DNA of 64,000 bases, taken from assembly GCA_032871835.1 (NCBI GenBank), contig CM065295.1:83135819-83199818 (forward strand). The letters run 5' to 3'. The notes beneath the pieces are model-generated. The model worked only from the letters and a program-made list of their open reading frames with translations, was not told the origin of the DNA and searched no databases. This DNA comes from Dipteronia dyeriana. Lineage: Eukaryota; Streptophyta; Magnoliopsida; Sapindales; Sapindaceae. Of this stretch, positions 59,954 to 64,000 are shown piece by piece. Position numbers and translations under genes: made by a program. Within the stretch, counting starts at the first letter, position 1; every line of letters begins with the position of its first letter.

Positions 59954-62900
59954 GTGAGTTTTTCAATTCTATTTTCACTATTTTGTGGGGTTTTTTTTTT
60001 AATTGTAATTTATTGATTTTATGTTGGAATTTATATATATAGATTAATGGTTTTTTGTGGTCATTATAAGAGGAGATCAAGGTAGGTCGTTGGAGTAGTG
60101 GAGTACATGAGCAGATTGGTGTAATGATGAAATATTTTGACTGCTTTTATCTGACTGGAGATCTCATGAAAAGATCATCATTACTCTTGTACATATATAT
60201 ATTTTTTTCTTCTTCGATATTCAGGGTTTTGTGTGTTGTTTGTCAGTATACTATAACTCTTATAGGTTTCATCATTGCACTGCAGATTTTCCTTTCATGA
60301 TGGCTTCAAGAATCTTCTCTGTCTTTTTCTGCTCTCTCTCTCTCTCACTCTTTTCCTCCTGATCTACAACTCTCACACTACCACTTCACCAAATTCTATT
60401 TTAGCTGGCTTATTCTTTTTAGGGTTTCATGGCCAAACAACACCTACATATAAGGCTTAATGTTCTCTCTGCTTTGAGTTTTTTTTTTCTTTATTCATGT
60501 AAAAGATTTTCAAGTGTGTATTTTATTTTGTCCTGTCTCTTGTTCTTTCTCTGATCTACATGACCTTTTGTTGTTTGAGGTTGTGGGGTGAAGGTGTGAA
60601 CTCTGTCTTTTTTCTTTTTTCTTTCCTGCTTTATATTAACTCATCGATTTAATTAGTAGCACTTTTTTATACATATACTCTTAGATCTGTCATATAATGG
60701 TCAACTGATACATGCATATAAATAACCTTTTGCAAGCTTGAAGAGATGGGCCAATTCTGTTGTTTTTTTGTAGGTTAGATCTTTGAGCATATATATATAC
60801 AACTGTGAGTTCTTGTAGTATTTACTTTGTTTGCAGAACGCTTCCTTTTTTCCTAGACTTTAATTTGAAAGCAAGAATGCTTCCTTTATATGAAGCGTAT
60901 GTTTCACACTTTCTGTTGCTTAAAAGGAAGGTGAAGGAATATATGTATAAAAAATCCATTGAAGAACTCATCAGAAGAACCTTTGTATTTGAGAAGCAAC
61001 CTCTCACCCCCACTTGTGATTATGGAGAGGTTTTGTTCAATCAGCTCTCAATTATGGTAATATAATGGAGATGAGATGAGACGGGATGAAATGGGATTCA
61101 CCTCTCAAAGGACAGAAAAAGAATGATGTGATGGATTGGACTACTGATTCATATTGTCTTGTCTTTTACATGAGCATTTTGCAGTTTTAATTTACAGCTG
61201 AAATTCCCAAGAGACTTCAAATTCTTTTATGCATTTATCATTGTAAGTGTTATTAATTTTTAGGTTCTTGAAAAACTACTATTTTAATAGTGAATTTGAT
61301 TTCACATGTAATTGAATTGATTGTATGTATGTACATGACGTGTAACGACCGTCTCATTAAAAGTTTTACCCATGATATGAAGTTATGTGTGGAGTTGATG
61401 AGGGGCACATGGGGGTGTACAGGAAAAAGAGGAGAAAAGCAAATTAGGGTTGTGAATTGTTGTGATGAAGAAGATGACAAGTAAAAGAGAGAATGACAAT
61501 AGATAGATTATTTATGGTGTTGTGTGCCTGCCATAATTAGCTTAGCTTATTAGCTTGGTAGCTCATCAGCTCTCACATTCTGTCATCAATTTCTGAACCT
61601 GAGTCCTATGGAAACACTGAATGCCTTTAATGGGTCTGACTCAATCTCTCTTTAATACTATGCAGTTGAGTCAGCATCAGCATTGACGCTATGGATTCCT
61701 TTTTATCTTCTCTCACTATCTCTACCATGTATATGTCTATTGGACAGAACAGAACTGTGTATCCAATTCAACACAGCTAGCAGTGCTTTGCATATCATCA
61801 ATTTAACCAGTGATCTAGAATTTCTACTAGTACAATTGTGTCAGCTTAAGTAGTGCAACCCAAATTTTTCCCTTTTTTCCTCCATTAGTTTATCAAGTAT
61901 CATCATCTCAAAATCATTATGCAAATCTAGTGATGAGTCGTCTGAAATCAAAAGGTCTGTTTTTTTCATATCTTTGGATTGATGGAGTTTTATTACAAAA
62001 AAAAAAAGAAGAAGCAGGAAATCTGCCACAGATTCAGGTTAATGCCCCATTTTACAAAAAATAAAGCACTCTTTAAGGATCATTCAATTTATCTAAAAAA
62101 AAATATGGTTTATCTGCTATCAAATAATTAAAACTAGCAAAAATTGATTTAATTCATTGGATATATCACTTTTTTTTTGCAATAATGTGTTTATGTATAC
62201 ATAAATATATAACTAATCTTAAGATTCTTCTTACTAATCTTACCTCACACCCAACTTAGCTATTATATTTGTTATCACATCATCAACGTCGAAATCTGGT
62301 TTCGTAGAGTATTGATTTGGATACATGTGTGCACTTGAATATTGATCTGGAAACAAGTTATGCACAGTAACTAATTTATGATCTTTACAAATGAAATAGA
62401 AATTTTCAAAAAAAAAAAAAAAAAATCTTTATGATTGGGCTGATGTACATATATAGTTATGGCCTTGAAAAGTAGTATTTTGTGAGGATAATATATGTCT
62501 GTCTGTGAGATAAAGATTAAAAAGAGATGGAAAAAAATAAAGAAGAAGATATTCTCCTGAATCAAATCTTAGACACCTTTTCCCAATATTCTTCTTTAAG
62601 CTTGTATGCTTTAAATTGATATATATATATATATTTCGTCCATCAAAGACTTTTCAAACCACACACACTTTTGCAATAATCATATGTTGTTATTGTAGGG
62701 TTGTGAAAACCGATTAATAATGTAGCACTTCGCTGTTGAGATCACAATTTAGTGTTGGCGGACTTTGCAGGCTTACGCTGAATCTCAAGATCTCTTTTTA
62801 TTTTTCTTTATCTGCTTTCGGGTAAGATTGATTATTTTGTCCCTGAGCTTGTATTTATGTGGTAACATTTATAAGTTGTAACCTAATTCCTAATTACCTC

Positions 62901-64000
62901 CATACGATCAATAATATAATTAAGAAAATAATCCATAAATAGCTTTTTAATTATTTCTTGAGTTTGTACTCCTTCCCTCATTTTATGTGTTTAAAATGTT
63001 CCCACGTCACCTATTAGTAATTAATCCATCCAATCGTTATCAACATGGTTTATCATTTTTCAAAGGTCTAAACTCTAATGTTTAATTATCAATAATGTCA
63101 TTATCATCAAAAACTATGTCGTGCTTACTTTTTCGTGTCCCCTTTTTTTATCTTCCAATGTATGACATGATGTGTATGCTTCCATAAAAAAATATATGAA
63201 AACAGCTATTCCCTATACAGGTAAATTCTAATCAATTGTAATTGTTTTGACTTTTATATATGTTATTTTAGTGGCAATTAGTATGAATTAGCATTTTGTT
63301 TCCTTTGTACCACATTGATTTTTTATTTTTTTTTGGTGATATAGGATGAGACATTAGCTAGATTGCCATCTAACCTGTACGAGCTGGAGAGATAAAATTC
63401 AATGCATGAGATGGATCGTTTGCGGTTATTGATTGAGTCAACAAAGCGTGACACCAAAAGAATCTAATGAAAAAGTTGTAATTAATATGTGTCTTGAAAT
63501 TTACACCTCTCTAGGCTCTAGCTCACTGTTTGATAATATGTTTCTTGTTTGGTAATTGACCCGAGAAAGCCATCATCTCAAACCCTAGTACATATATCGT
63601 TCCTAACTTTAATAATTGATATCCTTCACATAGTCACATGCCCGCATTTATTTTATTATGGGTGGTAATTAATATAATAATATGTCTTCTATTTGGGCGA
63701 TGTATTTTGCATTATATTTGTCTTGCTAATTGCAGGAGAATTTATTCTAGCACACAGATTTAACTTGCTATTAGAAAAAGATATGCATTTAATATGTGAA
63801 AGACATAGAGGAAGATGAATCCCAAACAAAGACTTCGATGGCACGAAGAATTTGTGTTTTTTTTTTTTTAAAAGAGAGCCACCCTCACAATTCACAAACT
63901 TAATGGGACATATATACTTATAATAAATAGCTTAACATGATTGATCGATTGATTGATTGATCAGAGTATTTTCGAGGCAGTTTTAAAGGCTATATAGATA
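59954..64000. other. MIR166 downstream, otherwise no gene seen
   Basis: The first part is probably the intron and 3' exon of the MIR166 primary transcript. Possible acceptors are CACTGCAG near 60286 and TTTGCAG at 60836. From 61 to 64 kb I see AT-rich intergenic DNA with A and T homopolymers and no recognised coding region or bounded element. Confidence 0.5.

Noticed and set aside
60805..61065. 86-codon frame downstream of MIR166
   Set aside because: No recognised family, a non-ATG start, and it overlaps a likely splice acceptor of the primary miRNA transcript.
1..64000. CRISPR arrays, bacterial operons, replication origins
   Set aside because: The window is plant nuclear DNA. Repeats here are tandem duplications, microsatellites and transposon ends, with none of the spacer structure of a CRISPR array.

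Overview
This is a gene-poor, AT-rich window from a flowering-plant (eudicot-type) nuclear genome. The support is direct: spliced genes with GT-AG introns whose products match plant families (methionine gamma-lyase, CYP78A, MED10, INO80 subunit IES6, HD-Zip I), a MIR166 hairpin, a Ty1-copia retrotransposon, and many MITE- and SINE-like insertions with long (TA)n tracts. There is no sign of bacterial, organellar or CRISPR sequence. The species cannot be named from sequence reading alone.

Layout. 1-9.8 kb: intergenic DNA with terminal-inverted-repeat elements, a 383-bp tandem array inside a long-TIR element, a G-box cluster, and a truncated copy of the promoter and start of an HD-Zip I gene whose other copy lies 52 kb away. 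9.79-15.65 kb: one decayed Ty1-copia element on the minus strand with an intact 5-bp target duplication and a SINE-like insertion in its LTR. 18.6-21.4 kb: methionine gamma-lyase, three exons, plus strand. 22-28.9 kb: intergenic, with a direct duplication of about 0.9 kb. 28.9-31.1 kb: a CYP78A gene, two exons, minus strand, followed by a decayed tandem copy of its own 3' end. 33.4-44 kb: dense nested MITEs. 45.0-46.2 kb: a three-fold repeat of the 3' flank of the IES6-like gene (46.2-47.6 kb, minus). 50.5-52.4 kb: MED10, five exons, plus. 53.5-54.2 kb: HD-Zip I gene of the ATHB7/ATHB12 type, two exons, minus. 59.7-59.9 kb: MIR166 precursor, plus. After this I see no gene to the end of the window.

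How the genes relate. They are not a pathway cluster. IES6 (chromatin remodelling) and MED10 (Mediator) are divergent neighbours, and MED10 and the HD-Zip I gene converge. CYP78A, HD-Zip I and MIR166 are developmental or stress regulators in other plants, while methionine gamma-lyase is a housekeeping or stress enzyme of sulfur amino acid catabolism. The most unusual items are the distant promoter copy of the HD-Zip I gene, a Trp-to-Ser change at a nearly invariant homeodomain position in that gene, a (TA)n-associated MITE family (at least six copies) resembling rice Micron elements, and tandem duplications that begin at the 3' ends of two genes.
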